The notes under the pieces were generated by a model. The model did no database searches. It worked only from the letters and a program-made list of their open reading frames with translations, and was not told where the DNA came from. From assembly GCF_031954525.1 (NCBI RefSeq), contig NZ_CP134867.1, positions 1-64,000 of the forward strand: a stretch of DNA of 64,000 nt. The letters are read 5' to 3'. Position 1 is the stretch's first letter; each line of letters starts with the position of its first letter. Made by a program: the position numbers and the translations under genes. This document shows positions 45,487 through 55,463 of the stretch, in pieces. This DNA comes from Dyella sp. BiH032 (lineage in GTDB: Bacteria; Pseudomonadota; Gammaproteobacteria; Xanthomonadales; Rhodanobacteraceae).

Positions 45487-47472
45487 ATGCCGCTCCGCCG
45501 CCTCCCCCTCGCTTTCCTCACCGCCGCCGTGCTCTCGGGTTGCGCCGGCCAGGCCGCGCGGCCCGATCGCCTGCCGGATGGCAGCCGCGCCGAGGTGGCG
45601 ATCCTGGAGACCACCGACATCCATTCCAACGTACTGAGCTACGACTATTACAAGCTCAAGCCGGATGCGACGGTGGGCTACGAGCGCACCGCGACCCTGA
45701 TCCGCCAGGCCCGCCGGGAATTCCCCAACAGTTTCCTGTTCGACAGCGGCGACACCATCCAGGGCAGCGTGCTGGCCGACTACCAGGCCCAGGTCAAGCC
45801 AGTGGGCTGCAACGAAGAACTGGCGATGTACGCCGCGATGGACGCCATCGGCTACGACGGCGGCACGGCCGGCAACCACGAGTTCAATTACGGCCTGCCG
45901 TTCCTGTCGCAGGTCACCGGCACGCCGATGAACGTCGACGGCGGCCGCTCCGACCGCTGCGCCGGGCCGCATTTCCCGCTGGTGCTGGCCAATGTGTTCA
46001 GCGCGCGCGACGGCCAGCCGATCTTCAAGCCGTGGGCGGTGGTCGAGAAATCCATCCAGGTCGCCACGCCCGACGGCAGCAAGCGCAGCGTGCCGCTGCG
46101 CGTGGGCATCATCGGCTTCACGCCGCCGCCGATCCTGGAATGGGACAAGCAGAACCTCGAAGGCAAGGTCACCGTGACCGGCGTGGTCGAGGCGGCGAAG
46201 AAGTATCTGCCGGAGCTGCAGGCGCAGCACCCGGACCTGGTCGTGGCGGTGCTGCACGGCGGACTGAACACGGCGACCTACACGTCCGACATGGAAAACG
46301 GCGGCTGGTACCTGGCCGCGGTGCCGGGCATCGACGTGCTGCTGCTGGGCCATTCGCATACCGAATTCCCCGGTCCGCATTACAAGGGCATGCAGGACGT
46401 CGACGCCGATCGCGGCTTCGTGCGCGGCACGCCCGCGGTCATGGCGGGCTTCTTCGGCAAGGACCTCGGCGTGGTCAAGCTGGCCCTGGCGCGCCGCGAT
46501 GGCCGCTGGGCGATCGACAAGGACGGCACGCACAGCGAAGTGCGCCCGATCTGCGCGAAGAAGAACGACTGCGTGCCGGCCGACCCGGCCATCGCGCCGC
46601 TGACGGCCAAGGCGCACGAGGCGGCCGTGGCCCACGTCAACACGCCGATCGGCGAGACGCGCCTGCGCCTGAGCAGCTACTTCGCCGACGTGGGCAACAT
46701 GACGGCGCTGTCGGTGGTGAACGCGGCGGAACGCGATTACGTGCAAGCCGAATTGCCCAAGACGCATCCGGAGCTGGCTGGCGTGCCGGTCGTCGCGGCC
46801 GCGGCCGCGTTCCGCACCGGCTTCGGCGGCCCGGACGATTACACCGACGTGCCCGTCGGCCCGCTCAGCCTGCGCAGTGCCGCCGATCTGTACTTCTATC
46901 CGAACACCCTGACCGCAGTGCAGACCGACGGCGCGGGCCTGAAGGCGTGGCTGGAAAAATCCGCCGAGCGCTTCAACCGCATCGACCCGGCGTCGACGGC
47001 GGAACAGCCGCTGCTCAACGACCGCATGCCCGGCTACAACTTCGACCAGCTACAGGGCGACATCGGCTACGTCATCGACGTGACCAAGCCGGCCGGCCAG
47101 CGCATCGTCGACCTGCGCTGGAAGGGCAAGAAGGTGGACCCGAAGCAGCCGTTCGTGGTGGTGACCAACAACTACCGCGCCAGCGGCGGCGGTAACTTCC
47201 CCGGCCTGGACGGCAAGAACATCGTGCTCTCCGCGCCGGACGGCACGCGCGAAATCCTCGCCAAGTGGCTGGCGCGCCAGCGCACGCTCGACGCGAACGC
47301 CCTGCCGAAGCCGTCATGGCGCTTCGCGCCGGTGAAGACGCACGGCCCGGTAGTCTTCAAGGGTGCCGCGGGCAAGGAAGCCGTGGCGCAGGAGGCGGGC
47401 GTGAAGAACGTGCGCCAGGTGAAGGACCACGGCGACGGCACGGCCATCTACGCGATCGACCTGTCCAAGTAA
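45487..47472 (+). CDS. cpdB: 2',3'-cyclic-nucleotide 2'-phosphodiesterase / 3'-nucleotidase, predicted lipoprotein
   Basis: A 661-residue periplasmic metallophosphoesterase that salvages cyclic nucleotides and 3'-nucleotides. The signal sequence ends in LSGC with C19 as lipobox cysteine. The metal motifs are ILETTDIHSNV, FDSGDTIQGS, GNHEFNYG, LHGG and LLLGHSHTEFPG. The C-terminal 5'-nucleotidase domain follows from about residue 385 (FADVGNMTALSVVN, NNYRASGGGNFPG). E. coli CpdB is soluble, so a lipid anchor is a difference. The ATG at 45487 follows AGGGAA. Confidence 0.93.
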   Translation: MPLRRLPLAFLTAAVLSGCAGQAARPDRLPDGSRAEVAILETTDIHSNVLSYDYYKLKPDATVGYERTATLIRQARREFPNSFLFDSGDTIQGSVLADYQAQVKPVGCNEELAMYAAMDAIGYDGGTAGNHEFNYGLPFLSQVTGTPMNVDGGRSDRCAGPHFPLVLANVFSARDGQPIFKPWAVVEKSIQVATPDGSKRSVPLRVGIIGFTPPPILEWDKQNLEGKVTVTGVVEAAKKYLPELQAQHPDLVVAVLHGGLNTATYTSDMENGGWYLAAVPGIDVLLLGHSHTEFPGPHYKGMQDVDADRGFVRGTPAVMAGFFGKDLGVVKLALARRDGRWAIDKDGTHSEVRPICAKKNDCVPADPAIAPLTAKAHEAAVAHVNTPIGETRLRLSSYFADVGNMTALSVVNAAERDYVQAELPKTHPELAGVPVVAAAAAFRTGFGGPDDYTDVPVGPLSLRSAADLYFYPNTLTAVQTDGAGLKAWLEKSAERFNRIDPASTAEQPLLNDRMPGYNFDQLQGDIGYVIDVTKPAGQRIVDLRWKGKKVDPKQPFVVVTNNYRASGGGNFPGLDGKNIVLSAPDGTREILAKWLARQRTLDANALPKPSWRFAPVKTHGPVVFKGAAGKEAVAQEAGVKNVRQVKDHGDGTAIYAIDLSK

Positions 47473-47494
47473 GAGCCCGCGCCCACCTCCAGCG

Positions 47495-47552
47495 CCCTCT
47501 CCCCTACGGGGAGAGGGCCGGGGTGAGGGGAACCTACGGAGCGTAAAAGCGG
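47495..47552 (+). repeat. 58-bp dispersed repeat, copy B
   Basis: This copy is identical to copy A (19777-19834, reverse complement) except for two positions. It begins 22 bp after the cpdB stop and places the CCCTCTCCCC / GGGGAGAGGG hairpin first, as copy A does behind its gene. Confidence 0.9.
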
Positions 47553-47685
47553 ACGCATAGAAGCCCGCCCGCTTCGTCGCCACTATCCCGCGAGTCCCGC
47601 ACTTTCATCCGCCCGTGACCAAGGGGATTCCCCGCCGGACTGCCACCTTCTCCCTGAAGAAAGAAGGACTGCAATCAACGGCGCC

Positions 47686-48222
47686 TCACATCCCCAGAAA
47701 CCCCTTCCCCTGCTTCAACACTGTGTCGCACACCTTGGTGGTGAGCTGCGATTTCAGATCGCTCGAACCGCCGCCCACTTTCGACAGGTCCAGGCTCTTG
47801 CCATTGCTGCCCTGGAGAATGCCGCTGGCGCCGCTGAGATAAGCCGGGTCGCGGGTGGGATCGCCGCCAGAAGGCGTCGTGGCGGATTTCTTCTTTTTCC
47901 CGCCCATCAGCTTGCCGAGCATGTCGTTGCCGCCCGCAGAAGCGTCATCGCCGCTGCCGGGTGACTTGCCTGCGCCGCCGAGCTTGCCGAGCAGCTGGTC
48001 CTTGATGCCCGTCGCCCCCGAATCGCCGCCGAGATAGTTGTTCTTCACGCAGTACTGCAGCAGGCCCGCGACATTGCCCATGCTGCCGGAACTCATCGAG
48101 CCACCGCCGCCGCCGAGCATGCCGCCTAGCTTGCCGAGGTCCTGCGCGCTGCCCGTACTGCAGCCTAGACCGAGGACGATGGCCAGGCCGGCCGCCGCGA
48201 CGTTGCCGATGCGCTTGTTCAT
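47686..48222 (-). CDS. DUF2501 family exported protein
   Basis: A 178-residue protein with a signal peptide (NKRIGNVAAAGLAIVLGLGCSTGSAQ), in which LGLGC could be a lipobox. The mature part has glycine/serine-rich linkers (GGMLGGGGGSMSSGSMG), then VAGLLQYCVKNNYLGG and a C-terminal LKSQLTTKVCDTVLKQGKGFLGM, matching the DUF2501 family (YjjA of E. coli). The two cysteines in these segments are conserved-looking. The ATG at 48222 follows GGAGGGAG. The function is unknown. It is transcribed away from the threonine leader. Confidence 0.85.
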   Translation of the reverse strand: MNKRIGNVAAAGLAIVLGLGCSTGSAQDLGKLGGMLGGGGGSMSSGSMGNVAGLLQYCVKNNYLGGDSGATGIKDQLLGKLGGAGKSPGSGDDASAGGNDMLGKLMGGKKKKSATTPSGGDPTRDPAYLSGASGILQGSNGKSLDLSKVGGGSSDLKSQLTTKVCDTVLKQGKGFLGM

Positions 48223-48426
48223 GGGTCTCCCTCCATTCGACAGGTCCGCGCATTCAACACGCCGGGCCGTTACGCCTGCGTCAGGCGCCGGCGCGATCCG
48301 CAACGTCAGCGGCGTGGACAGGCGCGCATATCGCGCCGCGACATGGCGCCGCCCGCCGGCGCGCACTTCGCCGCGCCATGTGCCAGCTGACACGGGCTGA
48401 CAGGCACAAAGTTTCACTTGCACCTG

Positions 48427-48456
48427 TTGACTGCGGCGCAGCATGGCCCGTATGGT
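48427..48456 (+). promoter_or_regulatory. promoter of the threonine operon
   Basis: TTGACT (48427-48432) and TATGGT (48451-48456) are separated by 18 bp. The predicted start of transcription falls on, or one base before, the ATG of the leader peptide at 48464. Confidence 0.7.
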
Positions 48457-48463
48457 CGGATCC

Positions 48464-48613
48464 ATGTCGCCTCTTCATTCGCCCGCACGCATGTTTTCGA
48501 TCCCGGTGTCCGCCGGGCGCGTGCCGCTGGCCGGCGCCATGCTTTTCTCCACCGCGATCATTACCACCGGTACCGGTACCACCGGCCACGGGTGGGTGTC
48601 CGCGCGCGAGTAA
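48464..48613 (+). CDS. thrL: threonine operon leader peptide
   Basis: A 49-residue frame, MSPLHSPARMFSIPVSAG..., contains the control run STAIITTGTGTTG (about residues 29-41), with six Thr and two Ile codons in 13, resembling ThrL of E. coli. Low threonine or isoleucine should stall ribosomes there. Internal ATGs at 48491 and 48539 also open this frame; 48464 is chosen because it lies exactly 7 nt after the -10 box, implying a leaderless message, and the same arrangement recurs at the leucine leader. The stop is 95 bp upstream of the homoserine dehydrogenase GTG. Confidence 0.8.
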   Translation: MSPLHSPARMFSIPVSAGRVPLAGAMLFSTAIITTGTGTTGHGWVSARE

Positions 48614-48630
48614 CTTCTCTCAGACGCAAC

Positions 48631-48704
48631 GGCCCCGCCCCTCGAAGAGGCGGGCCGGGCCACTCCGAACCGCCGAACGAGACGGGGCTCCACACCAAGG
48701 AGCC
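48631..48704 (+). promoter_or_regulatory. candidate threonine attenuator / translational control region
   Basis: A GC-rich hairpin (GGCCC 48631-48635 with GGGCC 48657-48661, plus inner pairs) lacks a T-run. Downstream, GGCTCC (48686-48691) pairs with GGAGCC (48699-48704), hiding the ribosome site AAGGAG (48697-48702) of the homoserine dehydrogenase gene. GCCCCG (48632-48637) can alternatively pair with CGGGGC (48683-48688), which would free that site. Confidence 0.5.
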
Positions 48705-48707
48705 ATC

Positions 48708-49856
48708 GTGAACGCCCTCGCCCCTCAGCTGGAACATCCCAAACAGCCCCTGCTTGCCCGGGCGCTGCCGACGACCACTCCACGTCGCCGCATGCTGGCC
48801 GTGGGTCTGATCGGCCCCGGTCGTGTCGGCAGCGCCCTGCTCACTCAGCTGCGTGCGGCGCAAGCCCGCCTCGCCGAGGCCGGCCTGGAACTGAAGCTGC
48901 GCGGTGTCGCCGCCAGCCGCCGCATGTGGCTGGACTGCGACGACCCGGACCTCAACTACCGCTGCGATCGCGCCCAGATCTGGCGCCCCACGGACCTGCG
49001 CCAGTTCGCGCGCCACGTGCTCGGCGACGATGGCCGGCACGCGATGCTGATCGACTGCAGCGCCAACGACGAAGTGGCCTCGCACTACCCGCACTGGCTC
49101 GCCGAAGGCGTGCACGTGGTGACGCCCAACAAGTTGGCCGGCAGCGGCCCGCTGGAGCGCTGGCAGGCGATCCGCGCGGCCTGCGGTACCGGCTCGCGCT
49201 TCCGCTACGAAGCCACGGTATGCGCCGGCCTGCCGGTGGTGCAGACGCTGCGCGATCTGCTGGACACCGGCGACGAGCTGCTCGCCGTCGACGGCATGTT
49301 CTCCGGCACCCTGGCCTGGCTGTGCAACCGCCACGACGGCAACCGGCCGTTTTCCGCGCTGGTGCGTGAGGCACACGCGCTCGGCTACACGGAACCCGAT
49401 CCGCGCGACGACCTGTCCGGCCTGGATGTGGCGCGCAAGCTGGTGATCCTGGCCCGCGAAGCCGGCTGGGCACTGTCGCTGGACGACGTCGAAGTGCAGA
49501 GCCTCGTCCCCGCGCACCTTGCCGCGCTCGACGCCGAAACCTTCATGGACCACCTGGACGAACTCGACGCCCCGATGGCCGCGCAGCTGGCCTGCGCCCG
49601 CGCCGAAGGCGGTGTGCTGCGCCACGTGGCCAGCCTGGACCGCGACGGCCGCGCCAGCGTGAAGCTGGCCGTGCTGCCCGCATCCCACCCCTTCGCGCAC
49701 ACGCGGCTGACCGACAACGTGGTGCAATTCACCACGCGCCGTTACCACGATAATCCGCTCCTGGTGCAGGGACCGGGCGCCGGGCCGGAAGTGACGGCCG
49801 CGGGTGTGTTCGGCGACCTGCTGCGCATCGCCGAGTCGCTGGAGGCGCGCGCATGA
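48708..49856 (+). CDS. homoserine dehydrogenase, stand-alone ThrA-type domain
   Basis: A 382-residue NAD(P)H enzyme reducing aspartate semialdehyde to homoserine. After a 35-residue tail it shows the Rossmann motif [21 protein letters not shown], then [35 protein letters not shown] and [19 protein letters not shown]. These match the C-terminal half of bifunctional ThrA/MetL, but no aspartokinase domain precedes it and no ACT domain follows. The GTG at 48708 follows AAGGAG. It overlaps thrB (ATGA). Confidence 0.9.
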   Translation: MNALAPQLEHPKQPLLARALPTTTPRRRMLAVGLIGPGRVGSALLTQLRAAQARLAEAGLELKLRGVAASRRMWLDCDDPDLNYRCDRAQIWRPTDLRQFARHVLGDDGRHAMLIDCSANDEVASHYPHWLAEGVHVVTPNKLAGSGPLERWQAIRAACGTGSRFRYEATVCAGLPVVQTLRDLLDTGDELLAVDGMFSGTLAWLCNRHDGNRPFSALVREAHALGYTEPDPRDDLSGLDVARKLVILAREAGWALSLDDVEVQSLVPAHLAALDAETFMDHLDELDAPMAAQLACARAEGGVLRHVASLDRDGRASVKLAVLPASHPFAHTRLTDNVVQFTTRRYHDNPLLVQGPGAGPEVTAAGVFGDLLRIAESLEARA

Positions 49857-50836
49857 ACGCTCAACTGGCATTGGAACCGATGGCCCGCTCCCCCCGCCGC
49901 GCTCTTTCCGCCCACGCCCTGTCGCCGGCCAGTGTCGGCAACGTGGGCGTCGGCTTCGACATTCTCGGCCATAGCGTGGCCGGCGCCGGCGACCGCGCCG
50001 AGGTGCGACGCATCGACGAGCCGGTGGTGCGCATCGCCGCCATCAAGGGCTGCGTCGAGGACCTGCCGCTGGATGCGGCGAAGAACACCGCCGGCATGGC
50101 GCTGATGGCGCTGCGCAAGGCCCTGGGCCTGCGCCACGGCTTCGAGCTGGTGCTGCACAAAGGCATCGCGCTGGGTTCCGGCATGGGCGGCTCGGCCTCC
50201 TCCTGCGTGGCCGCGCTGGTGGCTGCCAATGCCTTGCTGGAACGCCCGCTGCTGGCCGAATCGCTCTACGGCTTTGCGCTGGAAGGCGAGGCCGTGGCCA
50301 GCGGCGGCCGCCACGGCGACAACGTGGGTCCCATGCTGCTCGGTGGCCTGGTGCTGGCCACGCGGGACCGCCTGGTGCGCGTGCCGGTGCCGGACGCCTG
50401 GCATTGCGCGCTGGTCCACCCGCACATGGTGCTGGAGACGCGCAAGGCGCGCGCCGCACTGGCCGGGGCCTACGAGCTGAAGGAATTCGTCGCGCAGAGC
50501 GCCAACCTCTCGCTGGTGCTCGCCGGCTGCTGGCGCGGCGACGCCGCCCTGGTCCGCGAGGGCCTGAGCGACGTGCTGGTGGAACCGCGCCGCGCGCCGC
50601 TGATCCCCGGTTTCGCGCGGGTGAAGCAGGCTGCGATGGATCATCGCGCCCTGGGTGCCAGCATTTCCGGCGCGGGACCCAGCGTGTTCGGCTGGTTCGA
50701 GCGGCGCGAGGAAGCCCAGGCGGCAGCGGCGGCCATGGCCGCCGCCTTCGCCGACGCAGGGATGGCCAGCGACGTGCTGGTGTCGCCCATCAACGGACCG
50801 GCCGCGGCACTGGTCCCGGCGGAGCAAGACGCATGA
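49853..50836 (+). CDS. thrB: homoserine kinase
   Basis: A 327-residue GHMP kinase making O-phosphohomoserine from homoserine and ATP. Motif 1 is [15 protein letters not shown] (about residues 25-39), motif 2 the ATP loop [19 protein letters not shown] (about 103-121), and motif 3 [15 protein letters not shown] near residue 265. ATGA overlaps link it to the dehydrogenase upstream and to thrC downstream, so the three are co-translated and share the threonine leader control. Confidence 0.96.
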   Translation: MNAQLALEPMARSPRRALSAHALSPASVGNVGVGFDILGHSVAGAGDRAEVRRIDEPVVRIAAIKGCVEDLPLDAAKNTAGMALMALRKALGLRHGFELVLHKGIALGSGMGGSASSCVAALVAANALLERPLLAESLYGFALEGEAVASGGRHGDNVGPMLLGGLVLATRDRLVRVPVPDAWHCALVHPHMVLETRKARAALAGAYELKEFVAQSANLSLVLAGCWRGDAALVREGLSDVLVEPRRAPLIPGFARVKQAAMDHRALGASISGAGPSVFGWFERREEAQAAAAAMAAAFADAGMASDVLVSPINGPAAALVPAEQDA

Positions 50837-52173
50837 GCGAACCCCTGCTCTACCGCAGCACGCGCGGCCTCGCGCCCGGCGCCGGCATCGGCGAGGCGAT
50901 CGCCGCGGGACTGGCGCCGGATGGCGGGCTCTACGTCCCCGAGGCGCTGCCCCGGCTCGACCCGGCCGATTTCGATCCCCGCGGCAGCCTGGCCGACACC
51001 GCGACGCGGTTGCTGCGGCCGTTCTTCGTCGGCCACGCGCTGGCCGCGGAGTTGCCGGCCATCTGCGCCGAAGCCTTCGCCTTCGACGCACCGCTGCGCC
51101 CGCTGGGACAGCACCCGGGTGTGGCAGTACTGGAGCTCTTCCACGGCCCCAGCGCCGCCTTCAAGGATTTCGGCGCGCGCTTTCTCGCCAGCTGCTTCCG
51201 GCGCCTGCGCAAGCCCGACGAACCGCCGCTGACCATCCTGGTCGCCACCTCCGGCGATACCGGCGCCGCGGTGGCCGCGGCATTCCACCGCCAGCCCGGG
51301 GTGGAAGTGGTGATTCTCTATCCGGACGGACTCGTTTCCCCGCGCCAGGCCCACCAGCTCGGCTGCTTCGGCGACAACGTACGCGCGCTGCGGGTGGCCG
51401 GCCGCTTCGACGACTGCCAGCGCATGGTCAAGGCCGCACTCAACGATGCCGGGCTGCAGGCGCGCCGGCCGCTGTCCTCCGCCAACAGCATCAGCCTGGG
51501 CCGCCTGCTGCCGCAGATGGCCTACTACGCGCACGCCTCGCTGCAGTGGCAGCGCGAGCATGGGCGGCCCCTCAACTTCGTGGTGCCCACCGGCAACCTG
51601 GGTAACGCGCTGGCCTGCGTATGGGTGCGCGAGATGGGACTGCCGGTCGGCGAGATCGAGCTGGCCTGCAATGCCAACCAGACGCTGCCCGACTACTTCG
51701 GCGGCGCCGCCTACGCCGCCCGCCCGGCCGTGGCGACGCTGGCCAATGCGATGGACGTGGGCGCACCCAGCAATTTCGAGCGCCTGCGCTGGACCTTTCC
51801 CTACGACGCGGACCTGCGCCAGCAGCTTTCCTCGCATAGCGTGGACGACGCGACCATCTGCGCCACGGTGCTCAGGCATGCGACGCGGGGCGAGGTGTTC
51901 TGCCCGCACACCGCCACGGCCATGCATCGGTTCGAGCAGCGCGACCGCCAGGCGGACTGGGCCGTGGTCGCCACCGCGCACCCGGCCAAATTCGAGAGCG
52001 TGATCGAGCCGTTGATCGGGCGCACCGTGCCGGTACCACCCGCGCTCGCGGCCATGCTCGACCGGCCGGCGCAAGCCGAACCGCTCGAAGCCACCGACGC
52101 GGCACTGAAGGCATGGCTGCTCGGCGAGGGCGCGGAAGTGTGCGGCCCCGAGCAGGCGCGCCGATTGGGATAA
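50833..52173 (+). CDS. thrC: threonine synthase
   Basis: A 446-residue pyridoxal-phosphate enzyme forming threonine from O-phosphohomoserine. The N-terminus begins YRSTRG, the PLP lysine is K111 in [15 protein letters not shown], and the phosphate-binding [10 protein letters not shown] and [11 protein letters not shown] follow. The length and motifs fit the short enterobacterial (ThrC-I) type. It overlaps thrB by 4 bp and is the last gene of the threonine operon. No clear terminator was seen after it. Confidence 0.96.
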   Translation: MSEPLLYRSTRGLAPGAGIGEAIAAGLAPDGGLYVPEALPRLDPADFDPRGSLADTATRLLRPFFVGHALAAELPAICAEAFAFDAPLRPLGQHPGVAVLELFHGPSAAFKDFGARFLASCFRRLRKPDEPPLTILVATSGDTGAAVAAAFHRQPGVEVVILYPDGLVSPRQAHQLGCFGDNVRALRVAGRFDDCQRMVKAALNDAGLQARRPLSSANSISLGRLLPQMAYYAHASLQWQREHGRPLNFVVPTGNLGNALACVWVREMGLPVGEIELACNANQTLPDYFGGAAYAARPAVATLANAMDVGAPSNFERLRWTFPYDADLRQQLSSHSVDDATICATVLRHATRGEVFCPHTATAMHRFEQRDRQADWAVVATAHPAKFESVIEPLIGRTVPVPPALAAMLDRPAQAEPLEATDAALKAWLLGEGAEVCGPEQARRLG

Positions 52174-52570
52174 GTGGGTTTCGTCGCGCGATTCCGCATT
52201 GAACGCGGCGCCGCCATGCCTGCCGGCTTCGCCGCGGGAGTTCCTGGCCTGCTTGAGCGCGATCGACGGGTTTTGTGCTCCGCGGCAGTCGTCGCGGGAC
52301 CCCATGGACGGGTGCTTCCGCGGTGTCGTAACGCCTCCGCCGGCGCCGTCGAAAGCCGCCGTACCAATCGCGGCAAGCTGCTGATCCGTGGTGGATTGCC
52401 TACCGATCCTCCGGCCTATTGTGTGCCGTTCCGCTGGATTTCCAGGGGTTTCCACGTACGCGCCGGTATGCCGTTTGCGTGCGGCCGCGAATGGCGAACG
52501 TCCGCATCCAGCCATCTGGACGTCTAAATGTGATCGAGCAAACTTTTTTCGATCATTACACAAGAAACTG
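52174..52570. other. intergenic upstream of the leucine leader; candidate operator
   Basis: No gene recognised in about 400 bp. Near its end TGATCGA (52531-52537) and TCGATCA (52549-52555) form an inverted repeat 15 bp upstream of the -35 box, in an AT-rich patch. It could be an activator or Lrp-type site. Confidence 0.45.
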
Positions 52571-52599
52571 TTGACAGACCCTTTGAGCGCCCTTAGGGT
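52571..52599 (+). promoter_or_regulatory. promoter of the leu-ilv operon
   Basis: A perfect TTGACA (52571-52576) and TAGGGT (52594-52599) are separated by 17 bp. The predicted transcription start lies at or one base before the leader ATG at 52607. Confidence 0.78.
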
Positions 52600-52606
52600 C
52601 GACTGC

Positions 52607-52744
52607 ATGTCGCATCGCAACACCACCGCCAGCACCCCCGAGAAGAGCCGTCCACCGACGCCTCCCGGCCTGCTGCGCCTTCGCGGCAACCTCCTTCTTG
52701 CCCTTGTACTCGTACTCCTTATTACCAACGGAGGTGCGGGCTGA
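52607..52744 (+). CDS. leucine/valine/isoleucine leader peptide
   Basis: A 45-residue peptide with the control run LLLALVLVLLI (residues 29-39): seven Leu, two Val and one Ile codon among eleven. Several of these codons (CTT, GTA, ATT) should be rare in such a GC-rich genome, which would sharpen stalling. The ATG lies 7 nt after the -10 box, so the mRNA is predicted to be leaderless. The last codons (GGTGCGGG, 52733-52740) form one arm of the antiterminator. It controls the ten-gene leu-ilv set downstream. Confidence 0.9.
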   Translation: MSHRNTTASTPEKSRPPTPPGLLRLRGNLLLALVLVLLITNGGAG

Positions 52745-52789
52745 GGGCGTGTGTCCAGGTAAAGCAAAACTGACCTAGATACCCCAAAG

Positions 52790-52822
52790 AACCCCGCACC
52801 CGACAAGGATGCGGGGTTTTTT
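52790..52822 (+). terminator. attenuator terminator of the leu-ilv operon
   Basis: Stem AACCCCGCA (52790-52798) with TGCGGGGTT (52810-52818), an 11-nt loop, and six T residues (52817-52822). The left arm overlaps CCCGCACC (52793-52800), perfectly complementary to GGTGCGGG at the end of the leader, giving a mutually exclusive antiterminator. Confidence 0.93.
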
Positions 52823-52857
52823 GTTGCCCTCGGCGAAGCGCCAGCAGCGGAGCCGAC

Positions 52858-54461
<1,604 letters not shown>

Positions 54462-54465
<4 letters not shown>

Positions 54466-55463
54466 CCACGCCCTTCCTCTGGCACAACGGCCACATCAAG
54501 CCGTGGACCGAAGCCACCGTCCACGTCAGCACCCACGCGCTGCACTACGGTTCCTCGGTGTTCGAGGGTGAGCGCGTGTATGCGACGCCGCAGGGCCCGG
54601 CCTATTTCCGTCTCGCCGACCACACCCGGCGGCTGTTCGAGTCGGCTCGCGTGTACGAGATCGAGATCGGCTACACCGAGGACGAGATCAACGCCGCCTG
54701 CATGGAAGTGATCCGCGCCAACCGCATGGGCTCGGCCTACGTGCGCCCAATCGTGTTCCGCGGCGCCGGCGGCCTTGGCGTGTTGCCCAAGCCCGGCGCG
54801 CCGGTGGACGTGGCCATCATGGCCATGGAATGGGGGGCGTACCTGGGCGATGCGCGCGAACACGGCGCGGACGTCTGCGTGTCGTCGTGGCAGCGCCCGG
54901 CACCGAATACCGTGCCGAGCTGGGCCAAGGCCGGCGGCAATTACCTGAGCAGCCAGCTGATCGGCCTGGAAGCGCGCCGCGGCGGCTACGCCGAAGGCAT
55001 CGCGCTCGGCCACAACGGCCTGCTGAGCGAAGGCGCCGGCGAGAACGTGTTCGTGGTGAAGAACGGCAAGCTGCTGACCCCGCCGACCAGCGCGGGCATC
55101 CTGGCCGGCATCACGCGCGACACGGTGATGACCCTGGCCGAGGACTTGGGCATCAAGGTCGAGGAGCGCGACCTGCCGCGCGAAGCGCTGTACACCGCCG
55201 ACGAAGTGTTCATGACCGGCACCGCTGCCGAGATCACGCCGGTGCGTTCGGTCGACCGCAAGCCCGTTGGCACCGGCCGTCCCGGTCCCGTCACCCGTGC
55301 ATTGCAAGAAGCCTTCTTCGGCCTGTTCGACGGCAGCACCGACGACCGCTGGGGTTGGCTGACGCCCATAACTGGTGCGGTCATCCATGACCGCGAAGAT
55401 CAAAAAGCGGCCATCCATGGCCGCACTCTTCAACAAGAGCCCGCCCAGGAGGCAGTGCTGTGA
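54462..55463 (+). CDS. ilvE: branched-chain amino-acid aminotransferase with repeat-derived C-terminal tail
   Basis: A 333-residue PLP enzyme of fold type IV performing the last transamination to Leu, Ile and Val. It shows [16 protein letters not shown], the PLP lysine in [28 protein letters not shown]-like [10 protein letters not shown] and [14 protein letters not shown]. The normal family end, DDRWGWLTP, is followed by an unusual tail of about 30 residues encoded by two palindromes (55377-55394 and 55407-55424). The tail still reaches a stop that overlaps leuC (GTGA). Confidence 0.94.
55377..55438 (+). repeat. tandem REP-like palindromes inside the 3' end of ilvE
   Basis: GCGGTCAT-CC-ATGACCGC (55377-55394) and GCGGCCAT-CC-ATGGCCGC (55407-55424) are two near-identical perfect palindromes 12 bp apart. 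A small hairpin CTCTT/AAGAG (55427-55438) follows. They are translated as the C-terminal tail of IlvE. Confidence 0.85.

Noticed and set aside
55350..55463. Possible frameshift at the end of ilvE
   Set aside because: The extended frame ends in a proper GTGA overlap with leuC, so the tail is better explained by inserted palindromes than by an error.
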